Shown here: piece by piece, positions 17,167-26,132 of the stretch | How positions within the stretch are numbered: position 1 is the first letter of the stretch | How the letters are laid out: each line of letters opens with the position of its first letter | DNA from: Clostridia bacterium | GTDB lineage: Bacteria > Bacillota > Clostridia > Christensenellales > QALW01 | NCBI GenBank assembly: GCA_017502165.1 | Contig: JAFVVO010000033.1 | Coordinates: 1 to 50,628 of the forward strand | Reading direction: 5' to 3' | Length of the DNA stretch: 50,628 nt | Notes under the pieces: generated by a model | Databases searched by the model: none | Seen by the model: the letters and a program-made list of their open reading frames with translations, nothing else | What the model was told of the DNA's origin: nothing | Position numbers and translations under genes: made by a program

Positions 17167-18483
17167 TTATACGTCACCGCAAAACACAGTTATGCCGCCA
17201 AAATATCTTTTATACTTTTTTATTGAGGACTGTTCTTTTTTAATAGACTCCACATATTCTTGTTCGTCAAAGGAAAAATCAAACATATCCATTGCACTCT
17301 CATCTATTTTGCTAAAATCCACCATTAAATGAAAATCAATTACGTTATCCTCTTTTTTTAGCGTTACTTCACAACCTTCATAATCGTTTAATGGTAAATA
17401 CGTTGAGAAAATAAAGCTTTGGACAGCAAAATCCATTTCTGAAGAATAATATTCATAGCTATCCATAGTCCACGTCAAAAGCTGTCCGTTTTCATCGAAG
17501 GTCTGAATGCTTTGTGTTGACGAACCGTTAAAATCATTTACATAAATTGATTTTGCCGTCGCAATCCCGTAGAACATTGTTGACGCTATCATTATGATGG
17601 TTAATATTACTGAGCACAACAAAGTTTTAAAATGCTTAGCCGTTTGTTTTTTGGCTTCCCACGGTTCGTTATCTACAGTTTTAATAAATTCATTGCTGAA
17701 ATCGTTTTGCAAGGCGCATTTTCTATAGACAGTGTCGCCTCCGCGCTCTTTTATAAACGCAATGTGTTCTGCAGCCTTATCTTTTTCTCCCATTCTGATA
17801 AGTTGTGTAACAATAGAATTTCGGCAACCAACTTGGGTAATTAACGTATTCGAGTTCGCTAAAGCTTTTTCCAACTCAGCAACTATCTCTGTGCAATTAA
17901 GACCATCTCCGACAATAATCGAGCGATTAATCTTATGTATTTGTTCGTATGAAGCTCTCTGCTTATTATTAAAGTTAGCTGAATTAAATATTTCATCCGA
18001 TTTATTGTAAGCAACAATAGCTTCTTCAGTAAAACCAAGTCTGCAATAAGAAACAGCCAACACATAATAATATAAATATTTGTAGATAGTGAGTTTTTTG
18101 GCTTTGATCAACGCTTCAACGTCATATTTTTGCAAAATACTCAAAACTAAAGTGTATTTTCCGAGATGTAACAATAATTGGCAGATTAAAATTGCAACAA
18201 TCAAATCATTCCTTTTGTTATATCTTCCTTTGTATATTTGAAAAAGCTCGTTTAATCCTCTTTCGACTTCGCAGGTTTCGCTAACCGAGCTAAGAATTTT
18301 TTTGATTCGATTTATCGCAATTTTCTCAAAAACCGTTACACAGATGTACAACCATAAGAGCATCAGCAAACAAATTGTCCAGAGTTTTACGTTAGCATCA
18401 AAAAGGCTTAGTTCTATTACAATAGCGCCTGTAAATGCTATCAAGAAATAAGAAATTGCTATGTCCTTATACAATTTAATCAC
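17167..18483 (-). CDS. Unknown membrane protein with helical-repeat region
   Basis: Not recognised. 438 residues with a GTG start preceded by AGGAGG at 9 nt. Two N-terminal membrane helices (about 8-27 and 33-52) precede a cytoplasmic helical region of about 220 residues. Its alternating helices and the pattern ...LAVSYCRLGFTEEAIVAYNKS suggest TPR-like repeats. A third helix (about 287-308) leads to an outside domain of about 125 residues with YEYYSSEMDF and an acidic FSFDEQEYVESIKKE stretch. A TPR inside and a sensor-like domain outside suggest a scaffold or signalling role, but this is inference. It sits in the second tandem module, between the two 77-bp repeats. Confidence 0.6.
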   Translation of the reverse strand: MIKLYKDIAISYFLIAFTGAIVIELSLFDANVKLWTICLLMLLWLYICVTVFEKIAINRIKKILSSVSETCEVERGLNELFQIYKGRYNKRNDLIVAILICQLLLHLGKYTLVLSILQKYDVEALIKAKKLTIYKYLYYYVLAVSYCRLGFTEEAIVAYNKSDEIFNSANFNNKQRASYEQIHKINRSIIVGDGLNCTEIVAELEKALANSNTLITQVGCRNSIVTQLIRMGEKDKAAEHIAFIKERGGDTVYRKCALQNDFSNEFIKTVDNEPWEAKKQTAKHFKTLLCSVILTIIMIASTMFYGIATAKSIYVNDFNGSSTQSIQTFDENGQLLTWTMDSYEYYSSEMDFAVQSFIFSTYLPLNDYEGCEVTLKKEDNVIDFHLMVDFSKIDESAMDMFDFSFDEQEYVESIKKEQSSIKKYKRYFGGITVFCGDV

Positions 18484-18553
18484 CGTTTTGTGCCTCCTAT
18501 TATAGTGGGTGACAAGGTGACGGATCTATTGTCACCTTTTATCTTTATATGAT

Positions 18554-18630
18554 TTAATAATAAACCATTACGTTTGGAAAGTCAATACTAAAAAAGCGAT
18601 AAACACTTGGTGTCTATCGCTAAAATTTAA
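18554..18630. repeat. 77-bp perfect direct repeat, copy 2
   Basis: Identical to 17010-17086 and exactly 1544 bases away. It includes the stop codon of the metallopeptidase gene (18627-18629), its terminator, and the promoter (TTGACT at 18585-18580, TATTAT at 18562-18557) of the 438-residue protein gene. Confidence 0.95.
18557..18585 (-). promoter_or_regulatory. Promoter inside repeat copy 2
   Basis: TTGACT, 17-nt spacer and TATTAT on the minus strand, followed about 70 nt later by the GTG start at 18483. Confidence 0.6.
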
Positions 18631-19325
18631 TCTCTTCTTCCGCCGAAAATCAGAAGCAGACGCAATAATTGCATAAGTGAGACGGCTAATGCGGCAACAT
18701 AGGTTAATGCCGCGGCGGTAAGCACCTTTTTGGTGCCTACAAGCTCGTCACCGTAGAGAAAATTGTTCTCTTCAATAGCTACAAGCGCCCTTCTGCTTGC
18801 GTTAAATTCTGTTGGCAGGGTTACAAGCTGAAAAATCGTACTTAAACCGAAGCAGGCTATTCCTGCATAAACAAGGTTTGATATCCACGGAGTAAAACCG
18901 CCTAAAAGTAAGCCTAAAATAATTAACGGCATTGAAAGCATCGAGCCGATGTTGGTAATGGGCACAATAGCCATTCTGAATTTTGCAGGGGCATAATGCT
19001 CAGCATACTGAATGGCGTGGCCTACCTCGTGGCAGGCAATACCGATTGAAGCACAGCTTTTGCCGTAGTAAACGTCTTTTGAAAGACGGACAACGTTCTC
19101 TTTAGGGTCGTAATGGTCAGATAAATTCCCATTTACTGCTTCAACGGGCACGTTATTAAGTCCGTTTCGGTCTAAGACCAAGCGCGCCGCATCTGCGCCC
19201 GTTAAACCGCGGGCATTTGAAACACGGCTATATCTTTTGTACGTACTATTTACTCTTGCGTTTGCCCACAAAGCAAATATAACTGCGGGCATAACTAAAA
19301 CAAAATACGTCCAATCAAAGAACAT
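18627..19325 (-). CDS. YugP-type neutral zinc metallopeptidase (membrane)
   Basis: 232 residues of the COG2738 family. There is an N-terminal membrane helix (about 5-20), the zinc motif HEVGHAIQ near residue 99 with a preceding SIGIAC segment, two central helices (about 125-165) and a C-terminal helix near the end (ALTYVAALAVSLMQLLRLLL). The biological substrate is unknown in the family. It lies one base after the zinc-ribbon membrane protein gene and is co-transcribed with it. Its terminator is copy 2 of the 77-bp repeat. Confidence 0.88.
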   Translation of the reverse strand: MFFDWTYFVLVMPAVIFALWANARVNSTYKRYSRVSNARGLTGADAARLVLDRNGLNNVPVEAVNGNLSDHYDPKENVVRLSKDVYYGKSCASIGIACHEVGHAIQYAEHYAPAKFRMAIVPITNIGSMLSMPLIILGLLLGGFTPWISNLVYAGIACFGLSTIFQLVTLPTEFNASRRALVAIEENNFLYGDELVGTKKVLTAAALTYVAALAVSLMQLLRLLLIFGGRRD

Positions 19326-19326
19326 A

Positions 19327-19740
19327 TTACACCTTCTTTTCGAACTGTTTTTTGCAAACTCTGCAGGTAATTTTTATTTTACCTTTTCCTTTAGGAACTC
19401 TTGAATAGTTTTTACAGTTGGGGCACTTAATATAAGCATAATTTTTACGTTCATTGAACATTGTTCTGTAAAATTTTAACTTGCCGCGAAGCTTTTCGGT
19501 TCGTGCCAGGTATTTATGATTTTCCATAACGCGACGGTTGATATTTTTGGAAAATGCTCTGAAAATAATTAAGAACATAAACGCAAAGCTTACGCTTGAA
19601 CAAATAACAGAGCCCAAGGGCCAAAACAGATTAAAAATCATACTTACAACAGATAACACCAAGGCACAGCCAAGCATTACCTTGCCTAATTCGTCAACGC
19701 CGTAGCGACCGTACATAAATTTTATAAGCTTATCTCGCAT
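19327..19740 (-). CDS. Membrane protein with C-terminal zinc ribbon
   Basis: 137 residues from an ATG at 19740 with GAGGT 5 nt upstream; an in-frame TTG at 19752 overlaps that SD. It has a short amphipathic N-terminus (LIKFMYGRYGVDELGKVML), two membrane helices (about 22-62), a basic linker, and a zinc ribbon with two CxxC pairs (CPNCKN and CRVCKK). The layout is common in Firmicutes and has no assigned function. It precedes the metallopeptidase by one base, so the two may work together. Confidence 0.75.
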   Translation of the reverse strand: MRDKLIKFMYGRYGVDELGKVMLGCALVLSVVSMIFNLFWPLGSVICSSVSFAFMFLIIFRAFSKNINRRVMENHKYLARTEKLRGKLKFYRTMFNERKNYAYIKCPNCKNYSRVPKGKGKIKITCRVCKKQFEKKV

Positions 19741-19863
19741 AAAATACCTCAAATTAACGTTTTTTACCTATGTTTTAGAATATAAAAACTTTCGTTTTGA
19801 AATTTATAATTATATTGTACCCTATGATTTTGAAACTGATAAGTTTTAACGGTGAATTTTTGC

Positions 19864-20535
19864 TCACAAACCGTTATTTTTTAACTTTTCCATAGCGGCC
19901 TTCTCAATTCTGCTGACGTATGAACGGGAAATTCCTAATCGTTTTGCCGTTTCCCTTTGTGTCAAGGGACTCCTTCCCCCTATACCGAAGCGCAGAATTA
20001 TTATTTTTTGTTCTCTTTCATCAAGAACGCGCCTCATTTTTGCATAAATTTCCTTTATGAGCAGGCGGTTATTTACGCTTACGTCAACTTCTTCATCGTC
20101 ACTTTTCAGCACGTCGATCAAGGTCACCTCGTTTCCCTCTTTATCAGTGCCGATCGGATCGGAAAGTGAAACGTCACTTTTTCGTTTTTTGTTGGCGCGC
20201 AGGTGCATTAAAATTTCGTTTTCTATGCATCTTGAGGCGTAGGTTGCCAGGTGCGTGCTCTTGTCGGTGTTATATGATTTTACTGCCTTAATCAAACCGA
20301 TTGAGCCGATAGAAATCAAATCGTCGTTTTCGTATCCGCTTGAGGAATATTTCTTCGCTATATGGGCAACAAGCCGCATATTATGCTCAATAAGCTTGTT
20401 GTAGGCGTCAGTATCCCCTTGTAAATACCTTTGCAAAAGTGTTTTTTCTTCGTTTTTGCTTAAGGGCTTGGGAAAGGAGTTCTTTACGTGCCCAATAAAA
20501 AAACGAAGCTGAAGTATTAAATCAAGCAACCACAT
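19864..20535 (-). CDS. sigK: RNA polymerase sporulation sigma factor SigK
   Basis: The late mother-cell sigma factor, which drives spore coat and maturation genes. The 223-residue chain begins with a hydrophobic pro-sequence (LLDLILQLRFFIGHVKNSF), removed by SpoIVFB in model species. It then shows region 2 (IEHNMRLVAHIAKKY, DLISIGSIGLIKAV, RCIENEILMHLRA) and region 4 (RETAKRLGISRSYVSRIEK). The NEILMHLRA and SLSDPIGTDKEGNE segments match SigK closely. It is intact, with no skin-type prophage interrupting it. GGAGGT lies 8 nt before the ATG. Confidence 0.95.
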   Translation of the reverse strand: MWLLDLILQLRFFIGHVKNSFPKPLSKNEEKTLLQRYLQGDTDAYNKLIEHNMRLVAHIAKKYSSSGYENDDLISIGSIGLIKAVKSYNTDKSTHLATYASRCIENEILMHLRANKKRKSDVSLSDPIGTDKEGNEVTLIDVLKSDDEEVDVSVNNRLLIKEIYAKMRRVLDEREQKIIILRFGIGGRSPLTQRETAKRLGISRSYVSRIEKAAMEKLKNNGL

Positions 20536-20567
20536 TCAGCAAAACCTCCAAGTATTTTTACTTAAAG

Positions 20568-20597
20568 ATTATGCTGTAAACAGAAAAAATTTGACAA
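20568..20597 (-). promoter_or_regulatory. Promoter-like element upstream of sigK
   Basis: TTGTCA (20597-20592), an 18-nt spacer and CATAAT (20573-20568) on the minus strand. The sequence around the -35 (TTTGTCAAA) is one base from a 0A-box core (TGTCGAA). CATAATCT also loosely resembles a sigma-E -10 (CATACAnT), the expected factor for sigK; sequence alone cannot decide. Confidence 0.4.
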
Positions 20598-20648
20598 ATT
20601 TCTTATGCTTAAAGATAGCGTTTTATTAAATTAAAGCTCCGCGCTCGC

Positions 20649-22730
20649 TTAATTAAAATCAAATTTCACTTCACCGTTTTCCAGCTTCAGCGTGGCTGAA
20701 AACTCTTTACCTGCCTTTGAAATAAATCCTTCGATTTTAGAGGTTTTGCCCGTTTTAAGCAGTAATTCCGCATTGCCCTTTGATATAACACGCTTACAAA
20801 TTACTCCGTTAATTTTGAACTTACAGCCATCTTTATAGCCCGTACAACCATAGCCGTATCTGCCCTTAATAACGTCCTTACCGCAAAGAGGGCACTGCCC
20901 CACCTTATCTAAATAAAAACCGTTATCCGTTTCCTGCTCAATGGGCTTTTGCTCAACCTGAAAAACTGATGCTATTTCCCTTTCAGCCTGCCTAACACCT
21001 TCTTCAATTGTGGCGGTAGAACGGTAAATTTGCTTTAGCATCTTGCCCATTTCCGAGGTTTTGTATTTATCCATTGAAATTCCCATTTGCATTAGGGATT
21101 CAATTAAATATTCGCCTCTGGGCAAAATTTTATAAACGTCCTTTTTAAGTTCAATATATTCACTTTTACGTGCGTTATCAATGATTCCCGTTCTCGTGGC
21201 TTCCGTGCCCAGCTCAAGACCTTCGAAAATCGCACGATAATCCTCTTCGTCATTTTCGTCGGTGGCGTTTTTCTCGTCGCGGAAGGGGTTTTTAAGATAA
21301 TTATTCAGGGTTTCAATAGTATAATGCTTGGGCGGTGAGGTTTCTCTTTCGTAAGGCTGAAAGTGGATATTAACCGTGTCGCCCTTATTAAGTGAAGGCA
21401 GAATTTTGTCCTTTTGATTAAAATCGTCGTACTTTGTCCAGCCCTGCTGAACGATCACCGTTCCTTTAAGAACAAAATCCTCTTTTTCCCCTACGCCTAT
21501 TGTGATTTCTGTTTTATCGGCAATACATTCCTCAGCGCAGAAAACCGCAACAAACCTGCGCATAACCGCAGAATAAACCTTAAACTCATCGGGAGTAAGG
21601 TTGTCCTTTTGAGGAATTTTATAAGTGGGTGTTATTGCCGAGTGGGATTCGATTTTGGAATCGTCGAAAATCGTCTTTTTATCCTTAAAAACTACGGGAT
21701 AACCTAATTTTGCAACGCTTGCAAGTATCTGCTTTATTTTATCCTTTTCTGCCGTTGCAAGATATTCGGAGTTTGTTCTCGGATAAGTTAAATAGCCGCT
21801 TTCATAGAGCTTTTGAACTATCGCAAGGCTTTGTTCCATAGGCATTTTGTACTTTTTGCCTAAAAAGTTCTGCAATTTTGAAAGCGAGTAAAGCTTGCCG
21901 GGATTGATTACGTCTTTCTTTCTCTTAATATCCTTGACGGTTGCCGTTTCAAGATTATACTCATCTGCAAGCTGTTGAGCCTTGAATTTTTCGTTTTTCT
22001 CAAACTTTGCCTTGCTTATCAGCTCGATTTCCTGACCATTGGTCTCTTTATTACTTTTAATTGAATAAAAAACGTCGGGCACGAAGTTGCGAATAGCCAT
22101 ATCTCTGTCATAAATGGCCTTTACAACGGGAATTATTACTCTGCCTACTCTCAGCAGCACACCCGTTTTAAGTGTAGCATAACGGGTTAAATTAACGCCG
22201 TAGAGCCAATCAATATACGTTCTTGCAAGGCCTTCGTTGGCTAAATTATCGTATTCACGCTCGCTTTTCATTTCGTTTAGTGCCTGACGAACGGTTTGCT
22301 CCGTCTGGTCAGGAAGCCATAACCTGAAAACTTCTTTATCCGTTTTAGCATTTTCAATACAAAGACGAACGATAATTTCTCCCTCTCTGTCCGCGTCGCC
22401 TGCGTTAACTATCTTATCAACGTCCTGACGGGCACAAAGGGCGGAAATAATTTCAAATTGCTTTTTAACGCCCGAATCAACTTGCTTGTTGGCATCCTTT
22501 CGCAACTGAAACTTAAATTTTTGCGGAAAGCAAGGAATATTCTCAAGTGTCCACCTGCCTGATGCTGTGGGAGAATAATCTTCTATATCGCAAAGAGAAA
22601 ACAAATGGCCGAAAGCCCAAGTTATTATGTATCCGTTACCCTCTAAATAGCCGTCACGACGGTTGAATTTACCGATTGCGGCGGCAATATTTCGGGCAAG
22701 GCTTGGTTTTTCGGCAATAATTAAAACCAT
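20649..22730 (-). CDS. topB: DNA topoisomerase III
   Basis: A type IA topoisomerase that decatenates DNA and single-stranded junctions. The Toprim domain (IIAEKPSLARNIAAAIG at the start, NAGDADREGEII near residue 110) is followed by the active-site tyrosine in GYLTYPRTNSEYL (near 320). A C-terminal single zinc finger (CPLCGKD...CTGYKDGC, about 625-650) ends the chain. The 693-residue length is typical of the Firmicute TopB. It is the last gene of the long frr-to-topB transcript, 10 bases after a small membrane protein gene; no clear terminator follows. Confidence 0.95.
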   Translation of the reverse strand: MVLIIAEKPSLARNIAAAIGKFNRRDGYLEGNGYIITWAFGHLFSLCDIEDYSPTASGRWTLENIPCFPQKFKFQLRKDANKQVDSGVKKQFEIISALCARQDVDKIVNAGDADREGEIIVRLCIENAKTDKEVFRLWLPDQTEQTVRQALNEMKSEREYDNLANEGLARTYIDWLYGVNLTRYATLKTGVLLRVGRVIIPVVKAIYDRDMAIRNFVPDVFYSIKSNKETNGQEIELISKAKFEKNEKFKAQQLADEYNLETATVKDIKRKKDVINPGKLYSLSKLQNFLGKKYKMPMEQSLAIVQKLYESGYLTYPRTNSEYLATAEKDKIKQILASVAKLGYPVVFKDKKTIFDDSKIESHSAITPTYKIPQKDNLTPDEFKVYSAVMRRFVAVFCAEECIADKTEITIGVGEKEDFVLKGTVIVQQGWTKYDDFNQKDKILPSLNKGDTVNIHFQPYERETSPPKHYTIETLNNYLKNPFRDEKNATDENDEEDYRAIFEGLELGTEATRTGIIDNARKSEYIELKKDVYKILPRGEYLIESLMQMGISMDKYKTSEMGKMLKQIYRSTATIEEGVRQAEREIASVFQVEQKPIEQETDNGFYLDKVGQCPLCGKDVIKGRYGYGCTGYKDGCKFKINGVICKRVISKGNAELLLKTGKTSKIEGFISKAGKEFSATLKLENGEVKFDFN

Positions 22731-22740
22731 ATTAACTTCC

Positions 22741-23103
22741 TTATCTTAAAATGCTTATTGAACCGATTAATGGGAGCTGTTTTGCTTTTCCCCTAAAGGT
22801 ATTTATAACGCCGTAAGCGCAAAAGAAAATGGTCAAAAAAGACATTGCAAGCCATAAAAGCATTCTTACAACGGGGAAAATCGCAGGATATAAAGGCGAA
22901 AGCAAGTGGCTGACAAAGATCAATGCTATCATTATAAGCTGATTTATTGCAAGCACCATCCCCTGATTTGCGTGGAACTGCGCAAATTCTGAATCTGAAG
23001 CGCCGAACAGCGGCATTACAAACAAAAATCCAAAGTATGCAAAGCAGGAAATTCCTTTGTTTTCTTCAATATCCTTTTTGGAAAATTCATTTGTTCTATC
23101 CAT
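22741..23103 (-). CDS. Small DUF4870-like membrane protein
   Basis: 120 residues. A charged N-terminus (about 1-15) is followed by three membrane helices (about 20-33, 50-70 and 78-100). The segment FHANQGMVLAINQL resembles the F.H..QG motif of the DUF4870/Tic20-like family. Function is unknown. It is embedded between a radical SAM gene (2 bases upstream) and topB (10 bases downstream), so it is co-transcribed. Confidence 0.7.
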   Translation of the reverse strand: MDRTNEFSKKDIEENKGISCFAYFGFLFVMPLFGASDSEFAQFHANQGMVLAINQLIMIALIFVSHLLSPLYPAIFPVVRMLLWLAMSFLTIFFCAYGVINTFRGKAKQLPLIGSISILR

Positions 23104-23105
23104 TA

Positions 23106-23999
23106 TTATCTCCTTTTGCTTCCCTGAACAATATTATTTTTTTCTAAAAATTTATTTAGCTCGTTCAAGGTGTTATGCTTATCTGCGCTCCAAAGAGGCG
23201 CAATAAGCTCCTTTTTGTTTCCGTCACCGGTAATTCTGTGCAGCACAACCTGCGGCGGTATTATCTCAATGCACGCTCCTAAAATATCGAAATACTCGTC
23301 CATGGTAAGTGTTTTGCAGTTCATTTCAGCAAGACGGGTTCCCTTTAACACGTGCAAAAGCTGAAGCTTTATTCCGTCAATATTCTGGTTGCAGGCAAAC
23401 TCCACGCTTGAAAGCATATCTTCTTCAGTTTCACCGGGAAGACCAAGAATAATATGTGTAACGACCTCAATATTTGCGTCCTTTAACCGCTTAACTGCCG
23501 AAACAAAGCAATCGTTTTTGTAGCATCGGTTAATCAGTTCCGCAGTTTTTTCGTTTGAGGTTTGTAATCCAAGCTCAACTATTACCGGAATTTGCTTGTT
23601 TAATTCAGATAAAAACTCAATCTTATCGTCTTCAAGACAGTCCGGTCTTGTTCCGATAGAAATTGCAACTATGTCCTTTTCCTCTAAAACGGGCAGAAAA
23701 GTCTCCCTCAGTTTTTCTACCGTACCGTAAGTATTTGTATAAGACTGAAAATAACAGATATATTTGGCGTCTGCATTAACCTTTGACGCAATCAGAGCCT
23801 TTGCCGTTTCTAATTGCTCGTGAAGAGTTTGTCCCTTTGCGGCAAAATCTCCTGAGCCACCGGAGCAAAAAACACAACCGCCCACTCCGCATTTTCCGTC
23901 GCGGTTAGGGCAAGTAAAATCCCCCGAAACCGCAAGCTTATACACCTTTGTGCCGAATCTGTTTTTCAGATAAGTATTTAACGAATTATACCGTTGCAT
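23106..23999 (-). CDS. TIGR01212-type radical SAM protein (YtqA/YhcC)
   Basis: An [4Fe-4S]-SAM enzyme of about 297 residues. The start RYNSLNTYLKNRFG and the cysteine set CPNRDGKCGVGGCVFCSG match the YtqA/YhcC family, and IGTRPDCL and VELGLQTSNEKTAELINR are further family signatures. Its substrate is not established; a tRNA- or protein-modifying role has been suggested for relatives. The ATG at 23999 is one base past the ispG stop; a TTG at 24023 inside ispG is less likely. Confidence 0.88.
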   Translation of the reverse strand: MQRYNSLNTYLKNRFGTKVYKLAVSGDFTCPNRDGKCGVGGCVFCSGGSGDFAAKGQTLHEQLETAKALIASKVNADAKYICYFQSYTNTYGTVEKLRETFLPVLEEKDIVAISIGTRPDCLEDDKIEFLSELNKQIPVIVELGLQTSNEKTAELINRCYKNDCFVSAVKRLKDANIEVVTHIILGLPGETEEDMLSSVEFACNQNIDGIKLQLLHVLKGTRLAEMNCKTLTMDEYFDILGACIEIIPPQVVLHRITGDGNKKELIAPLWSADKHNTLNELNKFLEKNNIVQGSKRR

Positions 24000-24000
24000 T

Positions 24001-25047
24001 TTACATCTGCTTAATTTGTTCAATAAGTAATTGCTTCATTTTATCAAGCTCGCCCGTTGCTAAAAGCTCACCCGACTTAAACACAACGGCCTTTTCACCG
24101 TTTCCGCCGCCACCTGCAATGCCGATATCAGCATCCTTTGCTTCTCCGGGGCCGTTAACTACGCAACCCATTACGGCAACCTTGATAGGCTTTTTAACAT
24201 CCTTTGTTGCCTCTTTGACCTCGACAACTATTTGTTCAAGAGGAATTTTCGTTCTTGCGCAGGTTGGGCAGGAAATAATTTCAACGCCTTCGTCAAAAAG
24301 GCCTATACTGCGAAGAATATTTTGTGCGGCATAAATCTCCTGCACGGGATCACCCGTTAAGGAAACTCTAATGGTATCACCTATTTCATCAAGCAGTAAT
24401 ACGCCCATTCCGATAGCATTTTTAACGGTACCGATATCTGCAGTACCTGCTTCGGTAACGCCTAAATGCAAGGGATAATCGCATATATTGTGAAGCAATC
24501 TGTAAGCGGAAATCATCTTTCTAACGTTAGAAGATTTTACGGAAATGCACATATTGTAGAAGCCTTCTTTTTCTAAAATGCGTACGTTTTCCATAGCAGA
24601 AGCAACCAGGGCTTCGGGAGAATTTTCACCATAGCGTTCTCTCACTTTCGGTGAAAGACTGCCACCGTTAACTCCTATACGAATCGGCACCTGATGGCTT
24701 TTAGCGCAATCAACAAGCAGCCTTATTGCATTTGGATCGGTAATATTGCCGGGATTGATTCTCAGCTTGTCCGCACCGTTTTCAACTGCCTCAATAGCCA
24801 GGCGGTGATCAAAATGCACGTCTGCCACAAGAGGAATACTGATATTTTCTTTAATTTTCTTAAATGCCTTTGCGGCAGAAGAATCATAAACGGAAGCACG
24901 CACGATATCGCAGCCTGCCTGCTCTAAAAGCTTAATTTGTTCTATCGTTTTATCAGCGTCCGCCGTGTCGGTGTTAGTCATAGACTGAATAGCAATCTTA
25001 TTTCCTCCACCGATTTTAACGTTACCTATTTTTAATTCTTTTGTCAT
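24001..25047 (-). CDS. ispG: 4-hydroxy-3-methylbut-2-en-1-yl diphosphate synthase
   Basis: The penultimate step of the MEP isoprenoid pathway, converting MEcPP to HMBPP with a [4Fe-4S] cluster. The N-terminal IGGGNKIAIQSMTNTDT starts the TIM barrel. The cluster cysteines are in ISCPTCART and MGCVVNGPGEA (near residues 260 and 295), where the latter is the family's clearest signature. The 348-residue length fits the two-domain bacterial form. It lies 7 bases after rseP and is part of the dxr-rseP-ispG group. Confidence 0.96.
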   Translation of the reverse strand: MTKELKIGNVKIGGGNKIAIQSMTNTDTADADKTIEQIKLLEQAGCDIVRASVYDSSAAKAFKKIKENISIPLVADVHFDHRLAIEAVENGADKLRINPGNITDPNAIRLLVDCAKSHQVPIRIGVNGGSLSPKVRERYGENSPEALVASAMENVRILEKEGFYNMCISVKSSNVRKMISAYRLLHNICDYPLHLGVTEAGTADIGTVKNAIGMGVLLLDEIGDTIRVSLTGDPVQEIYAAQNILRSIGLFDEGVEIISCPTCARTKIPLEQIVVEVKEATKDVKKPIKVAVMGCVVNGPGEAKDADIGIAGGGGNGEKAVVFKSGELLATGELDKMKQLLIEQIKQM

Positions 25048-25054
25048 ATTTCAC

Positions 25055-26116
25055 CTAAAACAATTTAGAAATTTCAAGCACCGCCATCAGTCCTATCAAA
25101 AGCGCAAGACCGATAAAGTTTATTATGCCTTCCGTTTTTCTCGGTAAATGCTTGCCCGTTACGCCTTCGATAATGGCTGAAATCAATCTGAAGCCGTCAA
25201 GTGCGGGCAAAGGCAATAGATTCATTATCGCCAGGTTAAGACTTATGATTACAAGCAGCTCAATGATGATGATAATCATATTTCTTAATCGGATATTTAG
25301 CGGAATTTCCGCCATTTCCTCCCCTGAAGCCGAATCCTCAACAATGGTGCCGATCTGACCGATAGTTGAAATGGGACCGGTTATTCCCTCCGTTCCCAAC
25401 TGCCCCGTTACGAGCTGACCGAGAGTTTTATACATGGTTTTCGCCATATAAACGTTGTACTTAAAGGAAAAACCGAAGGACTGGAAAATGTTTTGCTCTA
25501 CAACACCGCTACCGTAGGAAATTCCCACCAAATACTTGTTGTCCTCGGCGTTATAGTATTTTTTTGCAGAATATTCTATCTTTTCACCGTTTCTAAGAAC
25601 GGAAAACCTGATAGGCGTATCGTTTGGAGTTTTGGTAATTTGTTCGCTTAACTGGTCAAAGGAAAATATCGTTTCACCGTTTACCGCATAAATAATATCG
25701 TCCTTTTGAGCAACTGAATGTAATTCAGATTGCTCGGTAACAGACGCAATTTGCGGAGCATAGTATCCAACGGAGCAGGTTAAAATTGCAGTCATAATAA
25801 ACGCAAAAATTATATTGAAGCCTGCACCTGAAAACATAACGATTGCCCGTTTATACCAGGGCATATTATTCATTGCTCGGGGATCGTCTGCTTCGCCCTC
25901 TTCGTCCTCTCCGCCAAAGGCAACAAAGCCGCCCATCGGAATCAACCTAAGAGAATAAACCGTTTCTTTTCCCTTTTGGGAAATAAGCTTAGGTCCCATA
26001 CCGATTGAAAACTCGTTTATTTTAAAGCCCAGCCATTTACCTGTTAAAAAATGCCCCGTTTCATGCACGAGAATTAAAATACCAAGCATTAAAATTGCAA
26101 TAATTATAAATAGCAT
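25055..26116 (-). CDS. rseP: Site-2 protease RseP/RasP
   Basis: An intramembrane zinc metalloprotease of 353 residues that cleaves anti-sigma factors and signal-peptide remnants. It has the zinc motif VHETGHF in the first membrane helix (near residue 18), a PDZ domain (about 115-200), and the second metal-site motif NLLPLPALDG near 300, with a final membrane helix at the end. It lies between dxr (16 bases) and ispG (7 bases), the conserved Firmicute order. Confidence 0.94.
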   Translation of the reverse strand: MLFIIIAILMLGILILVHETGHFLTGKWLGFKINEFSIGMGPKLISQKGKETVYSLRLIPMGGFVAFGGEDEEGEADDPRAMNNMPWYKRAIVMFSGAGFNIIFAFIMTAILTCSVGYYAPQIASVTEQSELHSVAQKDDIIYAVNGETIFSFDQLSEQITKTPNDTPIRFSVLRNGEKIEYSAKKYYNAEDNKYLVGISYGSGVVEQNIFQSFGFSFKYNVYMAKTMYKTLGQLVTGQLGTEGITGPISTIGQIGTIVEDSASGEEMAEIPLNIRLRNMIIIIIELLVIISLNLAIMNLLPLPALDGFRLISAIIEGVTGKHLPRKTEGIINFIGLALLIGLMAVLEISKLF

Positions 26117-26132
26117 TCCCTATTTGTGCCCC

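Noticed and set aside
17010-18630. The 77-bp repeats as ends of an insertion sequence
   Set aside because: They are direct, not inverted, contain a terminator and promoter, and no transposase or integrase gene lies between them.
19864-20535. Possible skin-type element in sigK
   Set aside because: The reading frame of sigK is continuous from pro-sequence to the final helix-turn-helix.
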